Program-made: the position numbers and the translations under genes
Notes under the pieces: model-generated
Database searches by the model: none
Told to the model about the DNA's origin: nothing
The model's input: the letters and a program-made list of their open reading frames with translations, nothing else
In this document: positions 9,970-20,209 of the stretch, in pieces
How positions within the stretch are numbered: position 1 is the first letter of the stretch
How the letters are laid out: every line of letters starts with the position of its first letter
Assembly (NCBI GenBank): GCA_948473335.1
Contig: CAOKXF010000002.1
Coordinates: 1-64,000, forward strand
Source of the DNA: an uncultured Clostridium sp.
GTDB lineage: Bacteria > Bacillota > Clostridia > TANB77 > CAG-508
DNA length: 64,000 nucleotides
Direction: 5' to 3'

Positions 9970-11928
9970 TTAATATTGTATATTTAAAAATGCTTGTATA
10001 TCTAAATTTTCAATTCCTTCTAATGAAGATATTTGAACTGTATATACTTCTTTATCACTTACTGGTGTACATATAAATGTTTCTTTATATTTTTCATCAT
10101 AGTATTCATATGATAATTCTATATAATAAAATGTTCTTCCATTTACTTGTATCGTTTTCTCTTCTGATTTTTCTATATTTTTATAGTATCCACTGTTTTC
10201 AAATGTTTCTACATATGAATCTACCATTGAAGTTAAATATGTGTCTTTATTTGAATAAAAACTTGATACTCCAACTAGTGTGTCTCCCTTACTAAAATTT
10301 TTTGATGTATCTGATGAATATTCTGCTTTATATCCTACAGGTATATTAAATGTTATTGTTTTTTCTTCACTATATGTTTTTATTTGATTTTCACTTGTTG
10401 TTTTGTTTGTGCTACTATTATTGCTACTACTATTACTATTGTTATTAGTTATGTTATTTTTTGTAGTACTATCTAATACATTTTCTAAACTATTTCCTGT
10501 AAATAGTTTTACATATTTTTCTACTAGTTCATATAATTTGCTTCTTTGTAATTTGTTATATGCTTCTTCCATTTCTTGTTCTGTTAAGTTTTCTGTTTCT
10601 ATTGCATCTACTGTATCCATTTCATCTATATCTGTTCCTGTTTCATAGCTACTTTCCAATTTTATTCTTATTTTTCCTACTTGTTGTATTTTTATTTCTA
10701 TATCTGTTTTTGCTGTGTTTTCATTTACTTTTTCTTGTTTTATTGTTCCACTCATAAGTGTCATTCCACTTTGTAATATTTTGAATTTGTATCCTTCTTG
10801 TGTTTTTGTTATTTGTACCTCTGCTACTACTCCATCCGCACTTACATTAATATCAACTCTTACTAAGTCTTGAGAAATTCCTTTTTTATATAATTTTATA
10901 GCAAATTGTGTATCTTCAACTTCTATGTCTTCTAATTCTTCTTTTATTGCTTCTAATTCGTCTTTTATCTGATCCTCATCTATAAAACATTTTGTAAATT
11001 CTTTATTTTCTTTTAAGTTGTCTACTATTGTGCTTATTTCTTTTACTAGCTGTTCTCCTGTCATTTTTAATGTATATTCATCTACACTTACTTCTTTTGA
11101 GTCTATGTCTATCTTTTCTTTGTCCTTACTACAATATTCATCTTTTATTGCTTTTGATAGTTCTTTACTTATTATTGTTAGTGCTTTTGATTGTGTCATT
11201 TCTTCTGCTAATGTTATTTTGTCTGTTTCAAATGCTTCTCTTAGTGCTTGGAATGCTTCTGTATTTGTCATTTCTACTTTTAATACTTTGTTAAAAAATT
11301 GTTCTAATTGCATATATACATTTTCTTTTTTTGCATCTATTAGCATATTCATTTTTATTAAGTCTTCTTTTTCATATGTTGAGTCTATTTTGTATAGTAA
11401 TTGTTGTTGTTCTTTATCCATTTGTATTTCTAAACCAATTTCTGTTTTATTGATTAAATCTAATATGTCATCTATGTATTCTTCTCCTGCATATTCTTTT
11501 ATTTCATCTTCTAATTCTACATTTAGTCCTAATTTTACTTTTGCTTTCATTTTTGTTATTTCTTCTGATGTCTCTGTTAATGATTTTATTCCGTCTTTTA
11601 ATGCTTCTTGATATATTGTTTTTGTGTCTTTATATATTTCAAAGTAATAATATGCACCTAATCCTACAACTACTAAGATTAATATTAATAAACTTATCAA
11701 TATTCCCTTCTTACTTTTCTTTTTTGTTGGTGCTTCTTGTACTGGTTTAAATGTTTCATATTTTTTTGTTTCTTCTTTTTCTTTCTCTGGTACTTTTTCC
11801 TCTTGTTTGTTTTCTTGTATTGTTGGCTCTTGTGTTGTTTTGTTTTCTTGTTGATTTATTTCTACTTTTTCTGTTGGTTTTGTTTCTTCTAGTTCTTCTT
11901 GCTCTTTGTCTTTGTTTTCTTCATCCAT
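9970..11928 (-). CDS. Hypothetical protein: acidic Glu/Lys-rich N-terminus, single TM, large extracellular region with Asn/Ser linker
   Basis: 652 aa ORF; KKKSKKGILISLLILILVVVGLGAYYYF TM; NNITNNNSNSSSNNSSTNKTT linker. Confidence 0.75.
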   Translation of the reverse strand: MDEENKDKEQEELEETKPTEKVEINQQENKTTQEPTIQENKQEEKVPEKEKEETKKYETFKPVQEAPTKKKSKKGILISLLILILVVVGLGAYYYFEIYKDTKTIYQEALKDGIKSLTETSEEITKMKAKVKLGLNVELEDEIKEYAGEEYIDDILDLINKTEIGLEIQMDKEQQQLLYKIDSTYEKEDLIKMNMLIDAKKENVYMQLEQFFNKVLKVEMTNTEAFQALREAFETDKITLAEEMTQSKALTIISKELSKAIKDEYCSKDKEKIDIDSKEVSVDEYTLKMTGEQLVKEISTIVDNLKENKEFTKCFIDEDQIKDELEAIKEELEDIEVEDTQFAIKLYKKGISQDLVRVDINVSADGVVAEVQITKTQEGYKFKILQSGMTLMSGTIKQEKVNENTAKTDIEIKIQQVGKIRIKLESSYETGTDIDEMDTVDAIETENLTEQEMEEAYNKLQRSKLYELVEKYVKLFTGNSLENVLDSTTKNNITNNNSNSSSNNSSTNKTTSENQIKTYSEEKTITFNIPVGYKAEYSSDTSKNFSKGDTLVGVSSFYSNKDTYLTSMVDSYVETFENSGYYKNIEKSEEKTIQVNGRTFYYIELSYEYYDEKYKETFICTPVSDKEVYTVQISSLEGIENLDIQAFLNIQY

Positions 11929-12086
11929 CCCGTTATCTCCCCCTTATTTTCTTATTAAGCAGTTCTTTGCTGTTTACATTTATATCTGTAACTGACTTTT
12001 TCATTTATAATATATTTATGTATATATTATATATTAAGTTCATATAAAATTTCAATACTTTTTCATTTTTATTTCAACATATTAAT

Positions 12087-14642
12087 TTATTCTGTTCTTA
12101 ATGCTTCTACTGGGTCTTTTTTACTTGCCATTCTTGATGGTATTAGTCCTGCAATCATTGTCAATATTACACTTATTGCTACTAATATTAATCCCCCTAC
12201 TATTGGTAGTTGACTTAAATTGCTTACATCTGCAACATTTTTTATTATTATATTTATTGGTATATTTAATAGTATTGTTATTCCTATTCCTAATATTCCA
12301 GCTATTAATCCTACTATTAATGTTTCTGCATTAAATACTCTTGTTACATCTTTTTTTGATGCTCCTATTGCTCTTAATATTCCTATTTCTTTTGTTCTTT
12401 CTAATACTGATATATATGTTATTATTCCTATCATTATACTTGATACTATTAATGATATTGATACAAATGCTATTAATACATAACTTATTATATCTACTAT
12501 TACTGTTACTGAACTCATTAACATTCCTACTAAGTCATTATAGTTTATTACATTGCTTTCATTTCCTGCTTCTCTTTGCTTTTGATTATATTCTGATATT
12601 ATTCTTGCTATATCATCTTTTGCTTCGAAATTTTTTGCATATAAGTATATTCCTGATGGCTTATCTATTTCTACTGAACCTAAATCTTTTAATACACTTT
12701 CATATGTTGATTCTGATTGTTCTTTATATTTTGATACTAGCTCTGCTAGTTGTTCTGCTGGTAATGTCTGTAAATATATTTTTTGTTCTTGTGTTAAATC
12801 TTCTATACTAAATTCTTCATTGCTGAATTCTAATCCTGTTATGACATTTACATTTTGATTTTCTTTTTGTTGTTTTACTATTTCTGTTTCATTTATTTTG
12901 TTTATTACATATTCTTCTAGTTCGTTTGTGTATAGTATACCTCCTAATGAATTTGTTGTTACTGTTGCTTCTTCACTTGGTCTTATTATTCCTACTACTT
13001 TGATTTCTTCTGCTTCTTCTATTTTTTGTTTTAGATATTCTTCATCTTCTCTTCTGTCTATCCACATGTTATTTATCTTTTCATAATAATCTGTATTTAA
13101 TAGTAATTTATATGTTAATCCTACTATCTCATCATATTCATATGTTTTTTGATTTGTTTCTACTGGTTCTCCTTTTACTACTTTATCATACATTTCCTCA
13201 AGTTCTTTTTGGTCTTTTATTCCTAATGCATATAATACATAATCACTTATTTTATTGTCTTTGTCTACTACTATGACTACTTCATTATATTTTTCTGGCA
13301 TTTTTCCTTTTACTACTTCATACATCTTTTCATTTAGTTCTTTGCTGTCTAACATTTCATTCCATACATCACTACTCATTACATTCATCGTACTATTATT
13401 CATGTATCCCATTCCTAGTGTTTCTAATATTGTATTTGGGTTTACTTGGACGATTTCTTTTGTTGTGTCTGGTTTATATAGTTGTAAGTCTAAATCGTAT
13501 TGGTATCCTATTGCCGTGGTATAATTTTTGATTTCACTTTCTTCACTTTCTATGTATTTTTTGAATAGTTCTAAATTGTTTGTTTGAATTTTACTACTCA
13601 TTATTGATAATGTGTCTTCTATCATATCATCTGAATATATTTTGTCTTTACTCCTGTTTTCTTCCTCTTTTTCCTCTGTTGTTCTTTCTGTCATCATTGA
13701 TGTAAGGTCTATTGTCTCTGCTTCTACTGTTATTGGATATGATGTTAATGTTTCTTCTTGTATCCTATCTATATAGTTTTGTACTCCATGTGATATTGAT
13801 AGTATTAATGCTATTCCTATTATTCCTATTGAACCTGCAAATGCTGTTAGTATTGTTCTTCCTTTTTTTGTCATGAGGTTGTTTAGACTTAATGCTAGCG
13901 CTGTGAAAAATGACATATTCGTTTTCTTGTTATTTTCTTTTTTTTCTGTTTTTTCTTTTACTTCTTCATATGGATTTGTATCTCCCAATATATGCCCATC
14001 TTTTAGTTGTATTATTCTTGTAGAGTATTGTTCTGCTAATTCACTGTTATGTGTTACCATTATTACTAATCTGTCTTTTGCTACTTCTTTTAATAATTCC
14101 ATTATTTGTGTACTTGTTTCTGAATCTAATGCTCCTGTTGGTTCATCTGCTAATAAAATGTCTGGGTTGTTTACTAATGCTCTTGCTATCGCTACTCTTT
14201 GCATTTGCCCACCTGATAATTGGTTTGGTTTTTTGCTTATATGGTTTCCTAATCCTACTTTTTGTAATGCTTCTTTTGCTCTCTTTTTCCTTTCTGTTTT
14301 TCCTACCCCTGATAGGGTTAATGCTAATTCTACATTTGATAATATTGTTTGGTGTGGTATTAAATTATAACTTTGGAATACAAATCCTATACTATGGTTC
14401 CTATATGTGTCCCAATCCCTATCTTTATACTTTTTTGTGCTTTTTCCATTTATTATTAAGTCTCCTGTTGTATAATTGTCTAATCCTCCTATTATATTTA
14501 ATAATGTAGTTTTTCCACTTCCTGATGGTCCTAATATTGATACAAATTCGTTCTCTCTAAAATTTATATTTACTTCTTCTAATGCCGTTTGTTTGTATTC
14601 TTGCATTTCATAAATTTTTGTTATCTTTTCTAATTTTAACAT
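12087..14642 (-). CDS. ABC transporter, fused ATPase-FtsX-type permease (MacB-like)
   Basis: GPSGSGKTTLLNIIGG, LSGGQMQRVAIARALVNNPDILLADEPTGALD; C-terminal FtsX-like ISVLERTKEIGILRAIGASKKDVTRVFNAE. Confidence 0.93.
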   Translation of the reverse strand: MLKLEKITKIYEMQEYKQTALEEVNINFRENEFVSILGPSGSGKTTLLNIIGGLDNYTTGDLIINGKSTKKYKDRDWDTYRNHSIGFVFQSYNLIPHQTILSNVELALTLSGVGKTERKKRAKEALQKVGLGNHISKKPNQLSGGQMQRVAIARALVNNPDILLADEPTGALDSETSTQIMELLKEVAKDRLVIMVTHNSELAEQYSTRIIQLKDGHILGDTNPYEEVKEKTEKKENNKKTNMSFFTALALSLNNLMTKKGRTILTAFAGSIGIIGIALILSISHGVQNYIDRIQEETLTSYPITVEAETIDLTSMMTERTTEEKEEENRSKDKIYSDDMIEDTLSIMSSKIQTNNLELFKKYIESEESEIKNYTTAIGYQYDLDLQLYKPDTTKEIVQVNPNTILETLGMGYMNNSTMNVMSSDVWNEMLDSKELNEKMYEVVKGKMPEKYNEVVIVVDKDNKISDYVLYALGIKDQKELEEMYDKVVKGEPVETNQKTYEYDEIVGLTYKLLLNTDYYEKINNMWIDRREDEEYLKQKIEEAEEIKVVGIIRPSEEATVTTNSLGGILYTNELEEYVINKINETEIVKQQKENQNVNVITGLEFSNEEFSIEDLTQEQKIYLQTLPAEQLAELVSKYKEQSESTYESVLKDLGSVEIDKPSGIYLYAKNFEAKDDIARIISEYNQKQREAGNESNVINYNDLVGMLMSSVTVIVDIISYVLIAFVSISLIVSSIMIGIITYISVLERTKEIGILRAIGASKKDVTRVFNAETLIVGLIAGILGIGITILLNIPINIIIKNVADVSNLSQLPIVGGLILVAISVILTMIAGLIPSRMASKKDPVEALRTE

Positions 14643-14730
14643 TAACTTTCTCCTCTTTTCTTTTGTTCCTTATTTTATCACTTTTTGTTTTTCTTTTTCA
14701 ACTTTTTCATGAAAAATTTACATTTCTGTT

Positions 14731-15924
14731 TTAATAGTCAAATTCATCATCTTCTTCTCCCATATCTCTCAGTATTCTATTATAAACCTCAGAACTCCAC
14801 ATTGTCTCTCCTATATCATTTGCTAATATATCTCTTGATTTTCTTCTATTTGGTTTTACTTTTTCTCTTTTTGATATTATATAGTTCATCTTTATTCTTA
14901 ATTTTATAAATTTCTTTATAGTTGCAAATTCTTCATCTGTAAATACTTCTGATATTGACAAATCATCTACCATTGCTAAATCTATATTGTCTCCAATTTC
15001 TTGTGCTAATTTGTTCAATTTGTTAAAATCCTTTCTTTCGAATAATCCTGAATTTATATATTTTGTTTTTTCTCTTTCTATTATTCCATATTGTTTGTTT
15101 GCTTCTTCTATATCTTCTAACAATAGTTCTTCATACTTTACTTTTTTTGCTGAATTTTCTCTTTCAAATGGATTTACTAGTTCTTCTTTTCCTTCACTAA
15201 TATCTCTCATTAGTGTTAACATTTTTAGTCTATATTCTGATATTATTAATTCTTCTATTAATTCATCTCCTAATTGATATGTGAATTCTTCTTTTTGGTC
15301 ACTTATTGTTTGAATATATTTTCTATAACTTTTTATTCTTTTATTATTAACTTCTTTGCCTGTTTTTCCTTCAAAATCTAATTTCATATTGTTGTTTTGC
15401 TTTTTTAGTTCACTTAACCAAAATAAATTATTTACTAACTGAATTTTTTCTATATATACTCCCTCAAATTCTCCATACATTGTTTGCAAATTGAGTACAT
15501 GCATTGTATTTTCTATACTCATCGGTTCTGTTTCATCTTTTTGTGCCACAATCTCTTGCTGATTTATAACTTTTTCAAGTTTTTCACATATTTCATAATA
15601 ATCTTCAATTATTCCATTTATTAATTTTCCTTTTGCACTTTTTTGAATTTTATTTAAATCCATTGATGATAGACTTTGCCCTATTATTCTTAACTCTCTT
15701 TTTTTGGCTTGTATTTTCCCATTTATACTTTCTGCAATTTGTTCTGCTCTTTTGGAATCTGCAAAACTTACATCTTCTTTCTCTTCTTGTTCATTATTTT
15801 CTTCTGTTTCATTCTCATCTTCAACTGGTTCTGTACATGCTTCATAAATTCTTTCAAAAATTCCCTTTTGGTTTGGGTCAACTGGTTCTGTACATAAATC
15901 TACTATTTTTTTAAATAATCCCAT
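14731..15924 (-). CDS. Hypothetical protein with duplicated N-terminal motif
   Basis: 397 aa; GLFKKIVDLCTEPVDPNQK followed by GIFERIYEACTEPVEDENE; helical remainder. Confidence 0.7.
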   Translation of the reverse strand: MGLFKKIVDLCTEPVDPNQKGIFERIYEACTEPVEDENETEENNEQEEKEDVSFADSKRAEQIAESINGKIQAKKRELRIIGQSLSSMDLNKIQKSAKGKLINGIIEDYYEICEKLEKVINQQEIVAQKDETEPMSIENTMHVLNLQTMYGEFEGVYIEKIQLVNNLFWLSELKKQNNNMKLDFEGKTGKEVNNKRIKSYRKYIQTISDQKEEFTYQLGDELIEELIISEYRLKMLTLMRDISEGKEELVNPFERENSAKKVKYEELLLEDIEEANKQYGIIEREKTKYINSGLFERKDFNKLNKLAQEIGDNIDLAMVDDLSISEVFTDEEFATIKKFIKLRIKMNYIISKREKVKPNRRKSRDILANDIGETMWSSEVYNRILRDMGEEDDEFDY

Positions 15925-16164
15925 TTTTATCTCCTTTTATTATATAGTGGCTTTGCCACTTAGAAAATTTATTATCATTTTTCGTATTCTTAGGCTACTA
16001 GAGTGCGAAATCGTGATTACATTTTTTACCACTATATTTTATCATAATTATGTGAACTAATCAAGTGTTATTTAACTTTTTATTGTATATGAAACAATAT
16101 AAAACTTTTTAGTTCTTCAACACAAACTTAAAATTACATCTTTCTTATATTCATTTACTAATAT

Positions 16165-16200
16165 AGGGACATCCATTTTCTATAGAAAATAGATGTCCCT
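16165..16200. terminator. Hairpin downstream of the SBP-OmpA fusion gene
   Basis: agggacatccattttcta / tagaaaatagatgtccct, one mismatch, no loop spacer. Confidence 0.65.
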
Positions 16201-16248
16201 CTTGAATACTATGAAATATTACTTATACCTATTATTGCCTGTAAAACA

Positions 16249-17973
16249 CTATGCTACTTCGGCTTCTGTTTCACCCTGATAGAATGATATCCTACAGTTT
16301 CTGTTCATTTTGCGCCCTTCTGCAGTTTCATTACTTGCAATAGGCTTATCTCCACCATTTGCAACAATTATGATTCGCTCTTCCTCTATTCCATGAGCGA
16401 CCAAATATTCTTTCGCATGTTGGGCACGTAATCTTGACAATTCATAATCAAATTCTGTACTGACATTTCCAGGAGTTAATGACACATTTCCCTCAATTTT
16501 GATTACCATCCTGTTCAGTATTTTTGCATTTTTTACAAATTCGTCAAGCATTGCTTCGTCTTCTGCCTCATATCCTGGCAAAAACTCTGCAGAATTGGCT
16601 TCAAAAAGCAAATTAGCAGTTTGTGAAACTAATGCTTCTCGGTCAATGATGTTTTCTTTTGCGACAACACCTTTTTCTTCGATAGCATTTTCTTTGTTTT
16701 CCCATTTGTCTGATAAACTTTTTATATATCTGTCATCAAACAAATTGTCTGCATTTTCTGCATTAGTCGCAAATCCCATTTGATTCCAAATTTTACAGAA
16801 GTCTTTGTAAATTCCAGAAGCTATTTCGAATGCTTCTATATTCTTTCTGTATCCTAACTGTTTGGAATCATTTAGCATTCCTTTTATTGTTGCATCATCA
16901 TATGATGAGAAGTCTGGTATTGATTCTCTTATGATTTCATATGAATTATTCATATTTACATCATTATTGATATCATTTACTACCGTTATACAACCATCTA
17001 TGATTTTCTCAACTATCTCAGAATTTTCTTCTGCGAACTCTTTATCTACAACTAATGCATCAATTATGAGATATTCCGCATCTTTGCTGGAAAATAGCAA
17101 GTGACTTTCTTCACTTCGTAATGCAGAAGCTAAGTCCCATGTTGCAACTGCTTCTATCTCTCCATGTACAAATGCATCAACTGCTTCTTGTGTGGAACTG
17201 TATAGCTCAAAGTTCTGTATTGCTGTCTTGACATCCATGCCACTTTGTACATTGTATAACCAAAGTAACATCGCTTCTGACACTGAATTCTTTGCCATTC
17301 CTATTTTAGCATCCTGTAATGATGAAATGGAATTATAGTCTAAGTTCGCTACTATCCCATCTCCGCCAGTAGATGTATCTGTGATATAAGGAATTACTGC
17401 TTCTTTATTTGTGTCTTTTAATTCCTCACAGACCAATGGCATCTTATTTACTGTCAGAAAGAAAAAATCTATTTCTCCATTCTTGAATGCTTCTATGATG
17501 ACATCATCATCGTCTTCGATATCTATGGATACATTGATACCATTTTGATAATAGTATGACCCGACTTCTGTTTCAAGTCCTCCATTTGCTATTATGGCCG
17601 CTGTATATCCAGCAAAGCTATTACATGCTCCTCTGGCAATTACTGGAGAATTCTCCTGTTTTGTTTCTGCATTTTCTTCGCTTTCATTTTTCTCATCTTC
17701 ACTTCCTGATAAAAATGAATATACATCTTCGCTTACAGGATTTTCTCTATCGCCTTCGTTTGTTACTCTTGAACCTTCTTCTGCCTGATTTTCTTGACTG
17801 TCGCCTCCAAATATTTCTTCAATATTCAGTGCTTCTAAAACTCCAGTTTCCTGCAGTTTGTCTTTTATTTCAGGTATGTGCTTGTTTACAAACAGCACAG
17901 ATGCTAATAATGCTAATACCAATCCTAAGGCAACTGGTTTCTTGAGTCTCCGTTTCTGTTTCTTTTCGTTCAT
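16249..17973 (-). CDS. Fusion of a periplasmic-type substrate-binding domain (NMT1-like) with a C-terminal OmpA/MotB-like domain
   Basis: TM anchor near N-terminus; SBP-like ...YYQNGINVSIDIEDDDDVIIEAFKNGEIDFFFLT...; OmpA-like IEGNVSLTPGNVSTEFDYELSRLRAQHAKEYLVAHGIEEERIIIVANGGDKPIASNETAEGRKMNRNCRISF. Confidence 0.8.
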   Translation of the reverse strand: MNEKKQKRRLKKPVALGLVLALLASVLFVNKHIPEIKDKLQETGVLEALNIEEIFGGDSQENQAEEGSRVTNEGDRENPVSEDVYSFLSGSEDEKNESEENAETKQENSPVIARGACNSFAGYTAAIIANGGLETEVGSYYYQNGINVSIDIEDDDDVIIEAFKNGEIDFFFLTVNKMPLVCEELKDTNKEAVIPYITDTSTGGDGIVANLDYNSISSLQDAKIGMAKNSVSEAMLLWLYNVQSGMDVKTAIQNFELYSSTQEAVDAFVHGEIEAVATWDLASALRSEESHLLFSSKDAEYLIIDALVVDKEFAEENSEIVEKIIDGCITVVNDINNDVNMNNSYEIIRESIPDFSSYDDATIKGMLNDSKQLGYRKNIEAFEIASGIYKDFCKIWNQMGFATNAENADNLFDDRYIKSLSDKWENKENAIEEKGVVAKENIIDREALVSQTANLLFEANSAEFLPGYEAEDEAMLDEFVKNAKILNRMVIKIEGNVSLTPGNVSTEFDYELSRLRAQHAKEYLVAHGIEEERIIIVANGGDKPIASNETAEGRKMNRNCRISFYQGETEAEVA

Positions 17974-18034
17974 TTTTTGTCCTTTCTTTTCTGAATCCGT
18001 TGTTTTTTGCTACTCTTAATCTGTTCATGATTAT

Positions 18035-18136
18035 TTAATTTGGACCATTTGAATAATTTCCTAACAGATTTTTCATAATTTGTACTTCATTTCTTCGCTG
18101 TCTTTTGAAACTTAAGAACCGTTGTATTTTTTCCAT
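18035..18136 (-). CDS. Putative small ORF (33 aa) upstream of the SBP-OmpA gene
   Basis: AAGGAG RBS then ATG: MEKIQRFLSFKRQRRNEVQIMKNLLGNYSNGPN*. Too short for the supplied track. Confidence 0.45.
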   Translation of the reverse strand: MEKIQRFLSFKRQRRNEVQIMKNLLGNYSNGPN

Positions 18137-18267
18137 AATACTCCTTTCTTGATTGCATAATATCCTAAGTAGAATATTATTTGTGTTATGTTATCTTACT
18201 TATTATACTTTAATTTTATGATTATGTCAACAAATAGAAGAATATGGGGGAAGTATTAATTTATTAT

Positions 18268-18334
18268 TACAAAAAAAGCAGCTTGTTCACTAATGGGCGC
18301 ATATCCGCGCCCATTAGTAAATAAGTTGATTTTT
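18268..18334. terminator. Long-stem hairpin (family 2) downstream of the P-type ATPase
   Basis: aaaaagcagcttgttcactaatgggcgc / gcgcccattagtaaataagttgattttt; poly-T tract in minus direction. Confidence 0.8.
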
Positions 18335-20199
18335 CAAGTGTTACAGCTTTTTGATTCCATATTTTTTACTCTTAACATTCTCAATGCATTTAATATAGCT
18401 ATTATAGAAACTCCAACATCTGCAAAGACTGCTGCCCACATTGTTGCAATTCCAATTGCACTTAATATTAATACTCCTATTTTTACAACTAGTGCAAATA
18501 TTATATTTTGTTTTACTATATTCATCGTTTTTTTAGATATTTTAATTGCTGTTACTATCTTTGATGGTTCATCTGTCATTATAACTATATCTGCTGCTTC
18601 AATTGCTGCGTCAGAACCTAATCCTCCCATTGCAATTCCTATATCTGAAACTGCTAGAACTGGTGCATCATTTATTCCATCTCCTACAAATACAAGTTTA
18701 CCTTTTTCTGTCTTTTCTTCTATTAATTCTTCTACTTTTTTTACTTTTCCATCTGGTAATAGCTCTGTAAATACTTGTGTCATTTCTAATTCTTTTGCTA
18801 CATTTTCTCCTACTATTTTCTTATCTCCTGTTAGCATTACTATCTCTTTTACATTGTTCTTTTTTAAATCTTTAACTGCATTTTTTGAATCTTTTTTTAT
18901 TTTATCTGATATTACTATATATCCTACAAATTCTTTGTTTATTGCTACATATAGTATTGTTCCAATTTCTTTACATTCTGTATACTTTATTTTATTTTCT
19001 TCCATAATTTTATTGTTGCCAACTATGACTTCTTGATTTTCTACTTTTGCTATTATTCCTAATCCTGATATTTCTTCTGTTTCTGATATTAATTTAGAAT
19101 CAATTGCTTTATTATATGCTTTTTTTAATGATATTGATATTGGATGATTTGAATAACTTTCTGCATATGCTGCATATTTTATTAGTTCGTCTTCTGTTAT
19201 CCTTTTTGCTTCTATTTTTTGTACTTCAAATATTCCTTGTGTCAATGTCCCTGTTTTATCAAATACTACTATTTCTGTTTTTGATAATGCTTCTAAATAA
19301 TTACTTCCTTTTACTAATATTCCTAGTTTTGATGCTCCTCCTATTCCTCCAAAAAATCCTAATGGTATTGATATTACTAATGCACATGGACATGATACAA
19401 CCAGAAATGTTAATGCTCTATATAACCATTCGATAAAACTTGCTTTTTGTAATATTAGTGGTGGTACTATTGCTAATATTACTGCTATTATTACTACTAT
19501 TGGTGTATAGTATTTCGCAAATTTACTTATGAAGTTTTCTGATTTTGATTTCTTACTACTTGCATTTTCTACTAAATCTAGTATTTTACTTACAGTTGAT
19601 TCTTCAAATTCTTTTGTTACTTTTATTGTTATTAATCCACTTTGATTAATACATCCACTTAACACTTCATCTTTTTCTTTGACTTCTCTTGGTAATGATT
19701 CTCCAGTTAATGATGATGTGTCTATCATTGAATTTCCTTCTATTATTATTCCATCTAATGGTATTTTTTCTCCCGGCTTTACTATAATTATTTCTCCCAA
19801 TTTTATTTCATCTGGGTCTACTTTTTCTATATTTTCTCCTCGTTTTACATTTGCATAGTCTGGTCTTATATCCATTAAATTTGATATTGATTTTCTTGAT
19901 TTGTTTACTGCATAACTTTGGAATAATTCTCCTACTTGATAAAACAACATTACTGCTACTGCTTCTGGAAATTCTCCTATTCCAAATGCTCCTATTGTTG
20001 CTATTGTCATTAAAAAGTTTTCATCAAATATTTTTCCTCTTGATATGTTTCTTATCGCTTTCCATACTATTTCTAATCCTACTATTGTATAACTTAGTAT
20101 GAATATTCCTTTGTTTATCCATTCATTTTTGAATGATATTAATAATGCTATTATATATAGTATTAAGGATATTAATATTTGTATCGTTTTCTTTTTCAT
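18334..20199 (-). CDS. Heavy-metal translocating P-type ATPase (Cd/Zn/Pb-type, P1B)
   Basis: SCPCALVISIPLGFFGG, DKTGTLTQG, VGDGINDAPVLAVSDIGIAMG; no N-terminal HMA domain; adjacent CadC-like regulator. Confidence 0.92.
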   Translation of the reverse strand: MKKKTIQILISLILYIIALLISFKNEWINKGIFILSYTIVGLEIVWKAIRNISRGKIFDENFLMTIATIGAFGIGEFPEAVAVMLFYQVGELFQSYAVNKSRKSISNLMDIRPDYANVKRGENIEKVDPDEIKLGEIIIVKPGEKIPLDGIIIEGNSMIDTSSLTGESLPREVKEKDEVLSGCINQSGLITIKVTKEFEESTVSKILDLVENASSKKSKSENFISKFAKYYTPIVVIIAVILAIVPPLILQKASFIEWLYRALTFLVVSCPCALVISIPLGFFGGIGGASKLGILVKGSNYLEALSKTEIVVFDKTGTLTQGIFEVQKIEAKRITEDELIKYAAYAESYSNHPISISLKKAYNKAIDSKLISETEEISGLGIIAKVENQEVIVGNNKIMEENKIKYTECKEIGTILYVAINKEFVGYIVISDKIKKDSKNAVKDLKKNNVKEIVMLTGDKKIVGENVAKELEMTQVFTELLPDGKVKKVEELIEEKTEKGKLVFVGDGINDAPVLAVSDIGIAMGGLGSDAAIEAADIVIMTDEPSKIVTAIKISKKTMNIVKQNIIFALVVKIGVLILSAIGIATMWAAVFADVGVSIIAILNALRMLRVKNMESKSCNT

Positions 20200-20209
20200 T
20201 TGTTTCCTC

